The notes beneath the pieces are model-generated. The model was not told the DNA's origin, searched no databases, and saw only the letters and a program-made list of their open reading frames with translations. A program made the translations under genes and the position numbers. A stretch of DNA of 64,000 nt from Piper betle (lineage: Eukaryota > Streptophyta > Magnoliopsida > Piperales > Piperaceae), in assembly GCA_033002965.1 (NCBI GenBank), contig JAURVB010013607.1, positions 1 to 64,000 of the forward strand, written 5' to 3'. Shown one piece after another: positions 9,666 to 22,159 of this stretch (the stretch's first letter is position 1; each line of letters opens with the position of its first letter).

Positions 9666-11042
9666 CTCGTTGGCCTCCCCCGCCGTCGCCTTCGCAGACG
9701 GCTTCTAGCTCCGGCGACCGCCGCCGGCGAACAAAGGGGGTGGGGGGACGTCCCGTATATGTACACCGGAGGGGGAAGACGGGGGTGACAAGGTCGGAGG
9801 TCGTGGGTGAATTCGGTCCGTTGGATTGGGATGGACCGCCGATCGACGAAACGTGAGCAAACACGCGGGTGAGTACTTCCAAAAGGGCAGGGTAGGTTTC
9901 GGAGAAGACGTGTATGGTTGATTGTTCCCAGAGGACACGTGGTTTCCCGGATTTCGGAATTGCGATTTGGTGGGTCCGTATCCCCTCTGTCTTTGGGGCC
10001 CACAGACCTAGTTCCGAGAATCCGGGGAGCGTGGCGAGGCGACATTGGCCGGGGTAGATAGCCTCGGTTCTGTCGAGCTGAAATGTTGACTTGTGTTCGC
10101 CACGCTTCCATTCTCCTGGATCTGGGCTATGACCACATTGAACCTTTTCAAAGTTTGAAAATTGAACGATGGATTGAGTAGTCCTAGCTATTTTTTCGAC
10201 GTTCGGTTTTTATTTTTATTTTAGTTTTATGAGTAAAAATCAATGCAGCTGAATATATTACATCGTGTTTTAATTGTTCTCACCTGTATGATCTTAGATT
10301 TTCATCTATTGTTTTCTCCCACCTAATGTTATTCGAATTCGTCCTGTTTGCGATGATATTTTTCTTATTAAAACCAAAATTAGCTACTAAAGCATGTTTA
10401 TTATATTCATGAAATTTTATGATATACGTATAGATGTAATAATAATTAATAAAATACACGTCATACTTTACCCTACCTTATTTTTGGTGTATGAAATTTA
10501 CCAAAGTTCCTAACCTCTTTTGATGTGGTTTTCACAAGTTTAATCTCCATTGTTCTCCCCATTTCCAAGCCGCGCTGGTCAATTCAGTTGCATGCACTTG
10601 TCTATGCTGCTGGGTGGTCAATTCAATTGCATGCACTTGTATACACGCTATCAAGATCTCTAGAGAATAAAATAGACCCTTACCAATTCCAGAACCCCTT
10701 TTGACAAATACACTCCCTATTTCAAGATGCGGTTGTCGGTTTTCCCTTGTCTCACATTTGACTGAAAACTTAAACAAATATATAAATAGGTTTTAGTAAG
10801 GATTTCAATATAACAAGTCCGAAGACATCTTAAGTGGATCTAAGTTTTCGAAAACAAATTCGAGGGATCTCTTCTTTGAGAGTTGTTAATCCGAAAATCT
10901 CATACAACTAGATATTTCGTGTGGAGTGAGATACAATAAATCTAACATTTAACACGTCCGCGTACGTATTAAAACAAAACAAGACAAAGTAGAGAAATCA
11001 AACTAGAAGTGAGTTCTAAATAGACCTGGAAGAAACTTCAAT
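9666..11042. other. intergenic, promoter side of the PP2C
   Basis: GC-rich close to the PP2C start, then AT-rich. A short duplication around 10577-10641 repeats 'tgcatgcacttg' with flanking 'gtcaattca'. From about 10800 the sequence ('ggatctcttctttgagag' and onwards) resembles the repeat modules found again near 12340, 22930 and 24450. No gene was recognised. Confidence 0.4.
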
Positions 11043-14000
11043 TGTAACATCCCAAATCTAGTTCATACTAAAAAACGGAACCGAAATGTCACTAGTCCTA
11101 ATTAGGTCAGCTAACCTGAACCCAAATGCGTGGATCTATTCTCGACACCTTGAGATAGAAGATGTTTATTGCTATGTATGGATGAATGCACAAAAATAAT
11201 CCTAACATGCTACTATATTGATGAGATATCAACAAATTTACATACCAAATAATTACAATAAAAATTGATAAAAATTCGTAAAATTAGACGGACTGAATTT
11301 CCTCTAAAAATACAATTAAAAGCCACCTTGTCAAGTCAATGGTATACGTATGTAAATAATTAATAAAGCGTTCACACCATAAATTTATTCAACTATATCA
11401 TTCATTTCTGTATTGAGTCTCGACTTAAGTGCTGATTTACCTTTTTCTTACCTAACTAGGTCTTGACCTATCTATACATTCTATTCATGCTTTTCATTAA
11501 TTTTGGGTCTTGACTTACTTGTACTTATTCAATGTTTAAACATATTTATTAATATGTCATCGTTAGTAACATACATCACATTACACCATATCATCATGTA
11601 TACGATTTCATTACATCATCTTCAAAATATTAAACATGCTATCATTTGACAAGTGTGTATGCAAAAGATGTCACTGCTCCTCTACCAGGCTAGCTCATCT
11701 CAGTCATGATCATCACATACAATATTATAAAAACACATTTGTAATGAGTATTACTAGTCTAAAAAATATAACTAATATCAAACTAGCTTTGATAGCAAAC
11801 TCTCATATGAAAGAAAATATTCATATATTTCTTATGAACTCTCTAAAGGGCACCTACTGAGGAGCCACTTGGCTATAGACCTGGTAACATCCTGAACTGA
11901 CTGTTCTGTTGTTGCTGATTTTCTCATTTCATTTTCTGGTCCCACGGGATTACTAATATATCCTAAGCCCTCTCATTTCCTCCATAATTCTCTTGGCTTT
12001 GAGCACGAAGACCGAATACTCTCAAGTAGTCGCCTTTAGTACCCTTTGAACCACAAGTCTGGACATGCGCTGTACTAAATAGTACTCGTAAACCTCCACG
12101 TTTTTCGGGTGTAAGGAACTCAAAATGGGAGTTGTCAGGATCCCTCAGGATTAGAACAGCTCGATCACTAATCCAAAGCTCGCTTTGAGTGGCACGTGCA
12201 CCAGCTCATGATATGTACGAGTTAGTTTCCCTATCTCTCGTCTCATTAAAAACTTGATAAAACTATATATAGGTCTGGGAAGAGATTTATATAATAGGCC
12301 TGAAGGCAAATTGTGGTGGATCTTGTTTTCGAAAACATACTCGAGGGATCTCATCCTCGAGGGTTATTAATTCGAAAGATCGATCGATTAAATAACTTGG
12401 GTTAAGTGGGATCCAATAAAATGCCACTTAACTAGTCTTGTAAGTAATAAAATAATACACTATAAAGTAGAGCGTAAAATAGGAAACAAGTCCTAAATGG
12501 ACTTGGTAGAAGCTCCGAGCGTGTCCTCACGCCTAAGTCGCGCGCTCCTACTTCATACTTACACATCAAGACTAAATACTAATATCCAGTATAATGCATG
12601 AATGTTGCACTCCTCATCAATCCATACAAGACAACATCTATTTACATGCATTTAAATTCAAATGCTAATTCATTATTATTATCTGTTAACATGCATTTAA
12701 ATTAAAATCAACACCTATTTACAATCACACCAAAATCATAAAACAATCAAATAAAATTAGATAAATTTCTATACCTAATCGTCAATCATGTGGCGGCAGT
12801 GACAAGGTTGTGGCCAGCTCAAGTGAGGATTGTGGGGAAGAGGGAAAGGAGAAAAAAAGAAGGAAGTTGGGTAAGGAGGATGGTAGTGGCTGGATGGTAA
12901 GAGTGGCGGATGTGTGGAATAAATAGATGTCACAAGGGAAGAAAACGAGTGGTTGGTGAGAAAAAAAGTGGTCAGTGAGAAAAACGAGTGGTCAGGGAGA
13001 AAAACCAATGGTCGGTGAGAAAAACGAATAGTCAATGAGAAAAACGAATGGTCAGTGAGAAAAACGAATGGTCAGTGAGAAAAACGAATGGTCGGTAAGA
13101 AAAATAAATGGTCGGTGAGAAACAAGAATGGTCGGTGATAAAAACGAATGATCGTCTTGTAATTAAAACTTTACTCGACTCTGACTCTAGAAAATTAATA
13201 CTAACTTATAATAATTCTAAAAAATCCAGAAAACAAGGGAAAATCCCATAAAACATAATATACACAATATTACAATGACATGCTATATAACTAATAGCCC
13301 ACCCAAACTACCTGTAACGCGTCCTAATGTGTTATTTGGCCTAAAAATAATTCTATGATCTAATTAAAATAATAATAAAAAATCTGGTGTACTTTCATAT
13401 ATTCTAATAACTTCTTCTGTTGCTATCTTACTGACGTTATCATTATATACTTGGGCACACATGACTTTTATGGTTCATAATATAAAACCGACCTCGGCTC
13501 GGTACGCATGTTCTGAAATTGACCCGACTAACAATAATAGTCAAGCTAATCAGTTTTGATTATAAAACTCAGACTCGAGTAATGGGTTTTATACCTATCG
13601 TGTCCACGCGCCTAGGTAGTGAGTTCCTACTCCATACCTGTACATCAAATTAAATGTTAAGGCCCACTTATGATACATTCACACATCCTATAGGACACAC
13701 ACATACATCAATACACACTCACATCAATCATAATCAATCCATGTAAGATTTCCTATGCTAGGTTGCATTAGATTACATTGCTTAATTTACCTAATTAGTT
13801 CCTTAGTATTCATTTTAATAAACTTCAATTAAGTAATTCATATTTTTGTTTACAATAAAAATATTTAACACATCAATTCATCAATCCTAGCATGTTATGC
13901 TAATAATTATCATCTTTAAGTAATTAAGTCGGAGTTAATTATACCTCGCATCATCGGCAATTGACAACGGCTAGGGTTTCTTCGGATAGCTCGAGACTCG

Positions 14001-15010
14001 AATTCAACACCTAATGGCTTCCAAAGTTCAATCGGGTTTGACTGGATGAATTTGGCGGAAGATCTGACAAATGTCAATGAATTTGGTTTTCTGACGGCTT
14101 TTCGGTGGTTTGCCAGTGGCTCTTTCGACAAGGTAATCAGGGCTATTGGTTGGCACCGGCTCGGCAAGCTCGACTTAATGGTGGTGGTGGTGGTGGTGGT
14201 GAGGATGTCAATAGTGGCAATGATCACTAGTGGCGACAACGAGTCGGTTGGGGTCAGTCAATTAGTTGTTCAATTGGCCCTCAATCGGCCTCAGTGGCGG
14301 TGGTGGGTATGGGGAAAACAGTAGGGGGTCAAAGGGGAGACGTCGGCAGCATGGCGACGGCGGAGTGGCGTGGACGGCCGAAAATTGACGTCGGGACAAA
14401 CGGGGCTATCTCGCTGCGTCAGGGCATTGTGGAGACCAGGTAGTGGCCATGGATCCTCTGTGTCGCATGACAACAACACAACTAGGCTCGACGCCGTCGA
14501 TCGATAGTGGTACGAAAGGGCATCGATCAGGGTTTGGGGGAGAAAAGTCATGAAGGAGGTCTCAGGGGCAATCTCGTAAATAAAACTTAATCTATGTGCG
14601 ACTAAAGAAAAAATAATAACTAACTCGTAATAAATCTTTAAAAAAATCCAAAAAATAGGGGAAATCTCATAAAATATAATAATATCATAATATCACAATG
14701 ACATATTCTATAATTAATAACCTACTCAAACTACTCTATAAACGAGTTCTAATGCGTAATTAGCTTAAAAATAATTCTACTATTAAATATAAAAAAATTG
14801 TATACTGTCATATACTCTGATAATTTATTTTTCACTATCTTTATGATGTTATTATCATATATTCAAGTATATTTGATCATCATTGTTCATAATTTATGGT
14901 TGGCCTCGATTTAACACGCAGTTCATAAAATTGGTACGACTTAAACCGATGGTTGAATCTACTAGTTTGATTATGTAAAACTTTAATTTGGGTTATTGGT
15001 TTTACAATAA
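11043..15010 (-). repeat. non-coding LTR-type repeat tract, minus orientation
   Basis: It opens with TGTAACATCCCAAATC, the reverse complement of the terminus at 25679. Modules shared in reverse complement with the 22.2-25.7 kb tract include 11990-12150 ('gagcacgaagaccgaatact', 'caagtctggacatgcgctgt'), 12355-12430 ('taagtgggatccaataaaa') and 13920-13990 ('attatacctcgcatcatcgg'). Within the tract, 12520-12590 and 13600-13660 are direct copies, as are 13260-13600 and 14680-15010 (about two-thirds identical by eye), so at least two LTR-like units lie in tandem. No gag, pol or other coding motif was found. Ty3/gypsy-derived by its ends; the class is an inference. Confidence 0.55.
12945..13155. repeat. 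20-bp minisatellite
   Basis: About ten imperfect copies of 'gaaaaacgaatggtcagtga' lie head to tail inside the LTR-type tract. Copies in the middle are nearly identical and drift towards both ends. Confidence 0.85.
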
Positions 15011-16507
15011 GTATTTAATGTAACTATTGGGTTATAAAATAAGTAAAAATGTAAGAGAAATCGATGAAAAAGGGTGTTATTATCCAAAATTAACAATTGA
15101 AGGGATTATTATCCATATTTACGACTTAAAAGGAATAAATTTGAAAATAACAAGTTTGCCCTGAGTGTTAGATCAAAATTATTTTCAACCGTCAGATCAA
15201 AAAACAAACTAAAATTGAGGATTGAGGGTAAAGATATATTTTCTAAATTGATTGCCCTTAAATTGTGAATATGGATAGAGTTCCGTAAAATAGTAAATTT
15301 TAGATATGCACACCCTTTTTCATAAATTTCTCAAAACCTAAAACATATAATTCTTATTTATAATTTATAATAGATTAAATTAAAAATAAGAAAATACTTT
15401 AATTTACAATTAGATCTATAAAAATGGTCATGTTCTCCAAATTGAGAATATGGTTTCTTTTTGATATCTTATCGAAAGTAAGGAACAAAAGATCATATGC
15501 ATAAAAGATCCGAATTCGTGAGATAGGAATACAAAATTATTTATGTAAATTAAGGTACACTTTAGCATTTATTTTATTTTGATGATTTAGAATGAAGATC
15601 TTGAAAATTTATTAAGTAAAGAATTCTAACAAATTGTTATCTATTTATTACACTTTAATATTAGTTCTTGTATATTTTTTAGTCTCTCGTCCTATTTTAG
15701 TCCTCTTTCTCTATAGATAATTCTATATATTAGATGATTTAATACTTCGGTAAAGAAGTTTAGGTAACCATTTTTCATTAGTAGAGTTAGTGATATTGGT
15801 ATTCTCCAATATTATAACATGGGACGGATGATTGAGTGTTTGTTTATAGAAATAACTAAATTTATAACCTCTTATAGAAGGATGGTGCCTTAACCAACAA
15901 GGTAAGTCCGTGCATGGGAACATTTTTTGTAATGCGTGAATTTTATTAGTTGTGTTCTTTTTTTGGCTGCTGATGAACCCTTTTTATATTTTCCTCTTTC
16001 TTTTTATTTTTGAAAGAAAAAAGTGAAGATTGAAAGTCACTTTAGCCTCATATCTTGTGGCCAGGCCACTTATCTCCTAGGGTTATAGGTTCTCAACCTT
16101 CCTCCACGATCACGTCGAATTTGATTCAGATCCTAAGGGCATGCTATTATTACCTTTGACCATAGCCCAGTAGCTACCAACACTGAATCTATTGATTTTA
16201 TATTTAAATTGGGTTTGCCAACGTCCTCATATTCGGTTTAATTCATATGCTGCCAAGGACCAACAAATTATCAGTGTTTCATGTAACAAAGTAAAATCAA
16301 AGGTAGTATTTTTGTTTATAAAAACAGTAACATAAGGTGTTATCTACTTATAAAAAGAGCTCTTAACCTCTTTTTTTTTAAAAAAGCTTCAATTCCAAGC
16401 ATCACAATAATTATAAAAAAGAAAAAATGAATCATCCAAGATTTCAGGCAGTATTGTTATAATCATTAATGAAGTAAAAAGTTCAATTGTTTTAAATGCC
16501 CTTAATG
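15011..16507. other. AT-rich intergenic DNA
   Basis: Very AT-rich sequence with poly-A and poly-T runs. No coding sequence, RNA gene or terminal-repeat structure was found. Confidence 0.4.
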
Positions 16508-16515
16508 GTTATAAC

Positions 16516-17328
16516 CAAGGTTGCAGGTGGAATCGGCTGATTTAAATCGGATCGGCGCGATGCCGATCCAATATCAGGGCCGAATCGGTCGGCCCCGAAT
16601 TGGTCGCTGAATCGGCCGATTTCGGCCGATTCCAACCGATTTAAATCGGAATCGGAATCGGCCGATTTAAATCGGAATCGGTTTTTTAAGAAATTACTAA
16701 AATATCCTAGGTCTGATTTTAATTAAATTAATTAAGCATGGGTAAAATGGTAATTTGGCTTTTAAAAACCTCCCCGCTTCCGCCCTCAGCTCCGCCACGG
16801 CCGTCTGACCACGCCACGGCCGTCCGATCATGCCGCCGCCCCGTTTCCGCCTCCGCCGTGCGTCCCTGACTCCGGGGTCGCCGCCCTCCGCTCCGCTTTC
16901 GCCCTCAGCTCCGCCACGGCCGTCCGACCACGTCGCCGCCCCGTTTCCGCCTCCGCCGTGTGTCCCCGACTCCGAGCTCGCCGCAAGAGGGGGTAAAGAG
17001 GGGAGGGTGGCATTCTCGTAATTAAAAGTTGACTCGAGTCTAACTCGAGTCAAAAATAATAATTAATTCTAAATAATTTAAAAAATCTTAAAAAATATTT
17101 AAAAATATCATAAACTATAATACACAGAATAATATCAAAATAACATTAATACCTAATTTTAATATATTTATATTATGAATTGTTAAATTATTATATATGA
17201 CCGATTAAATTAATTTGGACCGATTCAACTGAACCGATTTCTGGCCGATTCAGACCGATTCCGATCGATTCCGATTCCGATTCCGATTCACTGGAAAACC
17301 GATTCCGATTCCGATTTATGCAACCATG
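16516..17328. mobile_element. non-autonomous hAT element with AATCGG/CCGATT subterminal repeats
   Basis: An 813-bp element. Ends are CAAGGTTGCA at 16516 and TGCAACCATG finishing at 17328 (9 of 10 bases inverted). Flanking 8-bp duplications are 'gttataac' (16508-16515) and 'attataac' (17329-17336), the size typical of hAT. Inside each end lie many copies of AATCGG (left) and CCGATT (right), so the two ends can fold together. The middle (about 16774-16995) is a GC-rich insert made of two 119-bp imperfect direct copies ('cgccctcagctccgccacgg' at 16781 and 16900). No transposase is encoded. Confidence 0.82.
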
Positions 17329-17336
17329 ATTATAAC

Positions 17337-20300
17337 CGGCCACCTTGTCATCTATTTCCTAGCTAAAATGCTAGATTTTGCCGTATAGACACCACCGGTG
17401 GCCGAAAGAGGTTGGAGTTGAGACAACAAGTAATACGGTCATCGTTAGCCATGATCGGATTATAATTTTTTTTTCAAGACTCTTATTTATATTAGAAAAT
17501 TAATTTAAACAAAACAATTTTTATTACAAATAATTCAATAAAAAAATCTAACAGATAATTTTATCTAATAAGTATTTTTTTATCACACATGATTCTCTAT
17601 CAGATAAAACAAATCAAAGGGAAAATTTTAAATTGCTGCTATTATTATGCTCAGGCATGGAATCTCTTTGCATCGTACTTTGTATCAAGTCAAATTTAAG
17701 ATTAAGTGGGACTAATGACGCACTTGCCTTGTAAAAAATTTTACGCGTTAAATAATAAATAAAAATAAATTAATTATGAGCGAGGAAAGACAATCAAGAT
17801 TTTTTATGTGATCTCTAAAGGTTAAAAACAAATCCCTAAATTAGACTACAATAACTTAATAATCACAAATTCATTACTTTCATTAATTTTTATAAGTTAC
17901 AGCAAAATACTAAACTTTTGCCACATATAATTTAATTTGCCTTTAATGGCTTCGCCCTATTTCACCTCCCTCTAATATTCAAATCTTTAAATTGTTCTCG
18001 TTAATGCATCCAAGATATTCAAAAACGATGGGCAGCAAGTTTTATCATACTTTGGGTTTGGGTTTGGAGTATGGTCCTGAAATGTGGGTGTCCGACCCTT
18101 ATGGCTTAACCGGACACCCGACCCTTATGGCTTAACCGGAAAAGTATAACCTGTAAATCCATCTTGGGGGCGGGTCGAAAAGACCTTCGAATAAAATTAG
18201 AAGAATTGGACCAGTTTGGGGATTTGAGAATTGCTAGCCCGGCGTGATGGCGTACGCGTGCCTTGGAAAATTCTGGGTGCGCAGGTCTTCAAGAGGCGCG
18301 TGGCGTGCCAGCTGGGTGGTGCAGGCAACGTGCAACTTTTTGGGTACGTCGGGGCTCGAACGACGTGCGGTGCTCCACGATATTCTTCATTTTCGTCGAC
18401 GACTGTCATCTTCTCCGGGGACGGCGACTATTGTGGAATGCCTCGTGAGTTGTATTAAAACGCTCCTTGGGTCGAGTGGGCCGATGCCAGTGTCTTCACT
18501 AGCCGAAAGTCGCCACAAAATAACGACTTGTTGCCTTTTTCTACTGTTCGCTGCACGCTCTCGAATATTTGGACTCATTTTTATGGTGACTTTGGGTTTC
18601 ACTTGCAGCAAAATTGGTTCATACTTGTAGTATGCAATTAGATGAATGATGTTGCGGTGGTGGGAGATTCGAAAGCGTCTCCGGTTGTCCGGGATGGAAG
18701 CCACACGTTAGAGATTCGACCACTGTTTGCAGTCTAGCACTGCGGCTTCTCTTCACTTTTTTGGCGACGACGGGACTTCTCAGCGGTGGTTCTTGGCTGT
18801 ACTCTGTTGCCGGGTCTAAGATAAGCAGAGTGGACATGGACACGACCGGAGGTAGCTTGGGTTGGCCGGACGGAAGTGGGGAAGCGGCTTTATGCTTCAA
18901 ATCTGGTCTGGTAGGTCTGATTTGGGCCTCTCAGGTGGCGGATGTCGGCTGTAAAATGTTCTCGGCTGCGAGGGAAATTCGGTAGACGTGAAGGTGTGGC
19001 CGGAGATGACTTGGACTAACAGGACAGTGATCTTGGGTCAGTTTTCTGCAATTGCATTATTACGGTAGGACTTTGTGGGCAATTTTCTCGCAGCCGTGGC
19101 GATCTATGGCAGCGTAGCATCGTACAAATCTGAGGATTGTGCTCTGGGCTTCAATCTGAGCACTGGGTTCTTAGAGTTGGTCAGAAAACACCCTCAAAGT
19201 TGGTCTCTCGCTGTTGTTTTATGCTGCTTCCCTCTTGAGGTAGTGTCGCTCAATTTGGGAACTTGGGTTTATAGGTGGCTGTGAGAGGAACTCACTGGTG
19301 AGACCTAGCTGGCCGAAAGGTGATTTACAACTCTACTACTACTTCTTAAGACATCACTTAACACACTACTGCTTGCGACATCGACTTCTGCTGGCTTTAC
19401 GGGGGAGGGTGCGCCTCTGGGGGTGGCTATCAACTGCTTCCCAACTTTTTACCGACAGGCTTGGTTGTAGAGGGAAGTCTCCTGAAGGGAGCTCCTCCCC
19501 TCCCTCTCTCTTCTTCGCCTTCTTTCTCTTTTTTCTCCTCTCCGCGGCAAATATGAGCCCCCCCCTCCCATCATGTAATGCTTAGAAAGGAGAACCATAC
19601 TTCTTCTCTTCCATTTCGTTCCACAATGGGAGGCTCCAAATCGTCACGAACTTGCTTCTATTCTTATCTTTTTTCCAACTAGGTAACCTACTAGAACATG
19701 GATAGAGACATAATAAATGACATGAAAAAACTAGAAGTATATTTAAATATGGTTTACTGTGACCCAGGGAAAGTGGATGGAAAAGATTTTTTGGAGCAGG
19801 TGGTCGACAAAAAATTATGTTTTTTTAATAAGATTGCCAATAAAAAGATTAAAGATAATTTTTCAACAAAATGGATAACAATTTTTTTGTTTTTATTTTT
19901 TTCTTTTTCCAATGTATTCGTGAGAGTTTAATTAAAAATAACCAGAAAGGGTGTAGCCGTGACTTTTCGTGTTCAACATTATCGTTTTATAACAATTTTT
20001 AATTAATATTTTTTCTTAAAATAATTAAGGTGAGTAACACCAAAAATAATTTATATAAGCTATACCTCTAATCTAAATATTTTTTAGTAGGTCTCCCATA
20101 ATGAAATTTTTGTGTATGAAAAATAACATGTATAAGTAGGATTTGAGAAATTTTATTTTATTTTTATATCAATATAACTTATTTTCATATTTTTAACTAA
20201 TGTATTAATTTAAAGATATTTTGAAATAAATTTTTATCATGCATATTAATAAAGATAAATGACTGATAAATATTGAATTGATTTGAAATTTTACTTGTGC

Positions 20301-20353
20301 TTTAATTATTTTTATATTTATCTACTAAATTATTCCAAATAAAACATATAATT
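17337..20353. other. unassigned intergenic DNA with a GC-rich block
   Basis: AT-rich flanks surround a compositionally distinct, GC-richer block at about 18190-19600. It contains a short tandem repeat at 18090-18140 ('gacccttatggcttaaccgg' twice) and a pyrimidine tract at 19480-19545. Open frames up to 128 codons occur in all frames but carry no motif I know. It could be a decayed transposon or non-coding transcript. Confidence 0.3.
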
Positions 20354-21069
20354 TGTAACACCCCATTTTAGTTCACCATAAACCAACCCGAAAATATTAT
20401 CGGCGACCGAACTCTTCACTAATCTACTTTATTCAGTTAAGCCGACTCAGATCTACCCTCAACATCTCAAGATGATAATGTAACATACAAGGTATGGATG
20501 AGATGCTTGGGTTCTAGCATTGCATTACATGCATGTTATGATATACGAACAACTATACAAACAAACCAAACAAACGAAAAGTTAAAAAATATCTATTTTT
20601 AAAACAAAACGGACATAGTTTCTACTAAAAGTGTAATAGGGGCCAGGGCTATTAAATGAGCTAGCAAGTCGAACTCAACTTGTGTTCGAACTCAACTCAA
20701 ATAGTTCAAAGTTCGTTTGAACTCGGCAAGAGATTGAACAAGTTTGAAACATACATGTTTGAGCTCAACTCGAATATTTTTATGTTGTTCGAGCTTGACT
20801 CGAACTCGAATACACTTAAACTATTTAAATTTGACAAGCTCAAACTTAGCCCGTTTGTGAGCTCAAAACCAAAATTTTGACGAGCTCAAATCTGGCTTGA
20901 TTATCAAGTGGAAAGTAACTCACTTAAAAAAAATGCACTCAGTGTGGATTGAACCCACCCACGACCTCCATCCAGGTCTTCAACTTGAATACCTCTTATC
21001 TAAGTTATCTCACTACTTTGTTATTATATTGTATATAAATAAATATAACTAGTTACAATTAAAGTTATT

Positions 21070-21115
<46 letters not shown>

Positions 21116-22080
21116 TATAATATAATATAATATAAAGACTATATTATTATATTATTTTATAGAGTCGAGTTTGAGTTAGAACCGAGTCGAGTCGAGTTGA
21201 ATACTGCCTTGCTCAAACTCGGTTCAAAAGATTTGAGTTTGAGCTCAAGCATTTAAATGTCAAGTTTTGAGTCGAATAAAATTAACCCAAACGCTAAATA
21301 TTTATGAGCTGGCTCGCTCAATTAGCAGCCCTAATAGGGGCCACCATGTCAATAACAAGCGGTATATATATTAATACAATAAAAATTCACAAATGCAGTC
21401 CAAACATAATATTTTCTTCACATTCTAGTTATCCTCACTTTCCTCACCATATGAGCCAAATCTAAACTCCATATCTCACCCTATTCATTTTCCACTTTCT
21501 ATTTTCATTCACATGCATAATATTTACAGCAATTCACACGGTATCATTTAAATTTTTATCATCCACACAGTTCAACACACGTCATTCTCACCAATTACAC
21601 TCGACAGGTACATGTGTGTGCAATTTTAGTAATGCTATTTCGTAGTCCTGATAGTGCTCATTCCTCACAGTTCTCACCTACATATATAATAAAGAGAAGT
21701 TCTCACCTACATATATAATAAAGAGATGTTAGTAACAAGTGTTACCGGTCCAGAAATAACTAATAACAAACTAACACATGATAGATGACCCCTACCGTTG
21801 AATAAAAATATCATTATTTTTCCTCATAGAAATCTCATAAGGGCAATAACTAGGAGTCATCGATTTCGCGCAACAGCGTTCCCTTTCCATTTCATTCTCA
21901 TTCATTAACCACTTTAAACTATCTTTTACGCGGGAAAAATCATTCTTTTTCCTCTTACCCCTCTACATCCTTTGTATTACTCCTAGCCATAAGTAGAAAG
22001 GTCGGTACTCTCGACATGCGCCTTCAGTACCCTTTGAAACCACACAAGTCTAGGTATATGTCATTATCGATTTGATTTAG
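20354..22080 (-). repeat. second minus-oriented LTR-type copy, interrupted by a hAT element
   Basis: It starts TGTAACACCCCATTTTAG and, outside the hAT element, follows the order of the copy at 11043: 'tctactaaaagtgtaatagg' joined to 'ccaccatgtcaataac' corresponds to 'cctctaaaaatacaatta' joined to 'gccaccttgtcaagtc' near 11298-11333. The module at 21960-22060 ('cgccttcagtaccctttgaa', 'caagtctaggtatatgtc') matches 12020-12080. Non-coding. Confidence 0.55.
20644..21333. mobile_element. non-autonomous hAT element with GAGCTCGAA-type subterminal repeats
   Basis: A 690-bp element with ends CAGGGCTATTAAATGAGC and GCTCAATTAGCAGCCCTA (inverted). It is flanked by a perfect 8-bp duplication 'ataggggc' at 20636-20643 and 21334-21341. 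Both ends are rich in 'gagctcaactcgaa' and 'gagtcgagttgaa' words. The centre carries (GT)n/(TA)n and (TATAA)n at about 21073-21135. The related repeat at about 11315 lacks the insert, giving an internal empty site. No transposase is encoded. Confidence 0.88.
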
Positions 22081-22159
22081 TTATTTTCATTTCATGATCA
22101 TGAGCATCATAATATGATTAAATTATGATAAGTGATATGTATTTGCAAAAAATTAGGAT

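Noticed and set aside
18197..19585. Possible multi-exon gene in the GC-richer block
   Set aside because: No frame carries a known domain and no consistent set of splice sites could be assembled.
20935..20985. tRNA-like T-arm sequence ('gattgaaccc')
   Set aside because: No matching acceptor, D or anticodon arms; it lies inside the 690-bp hAT element.
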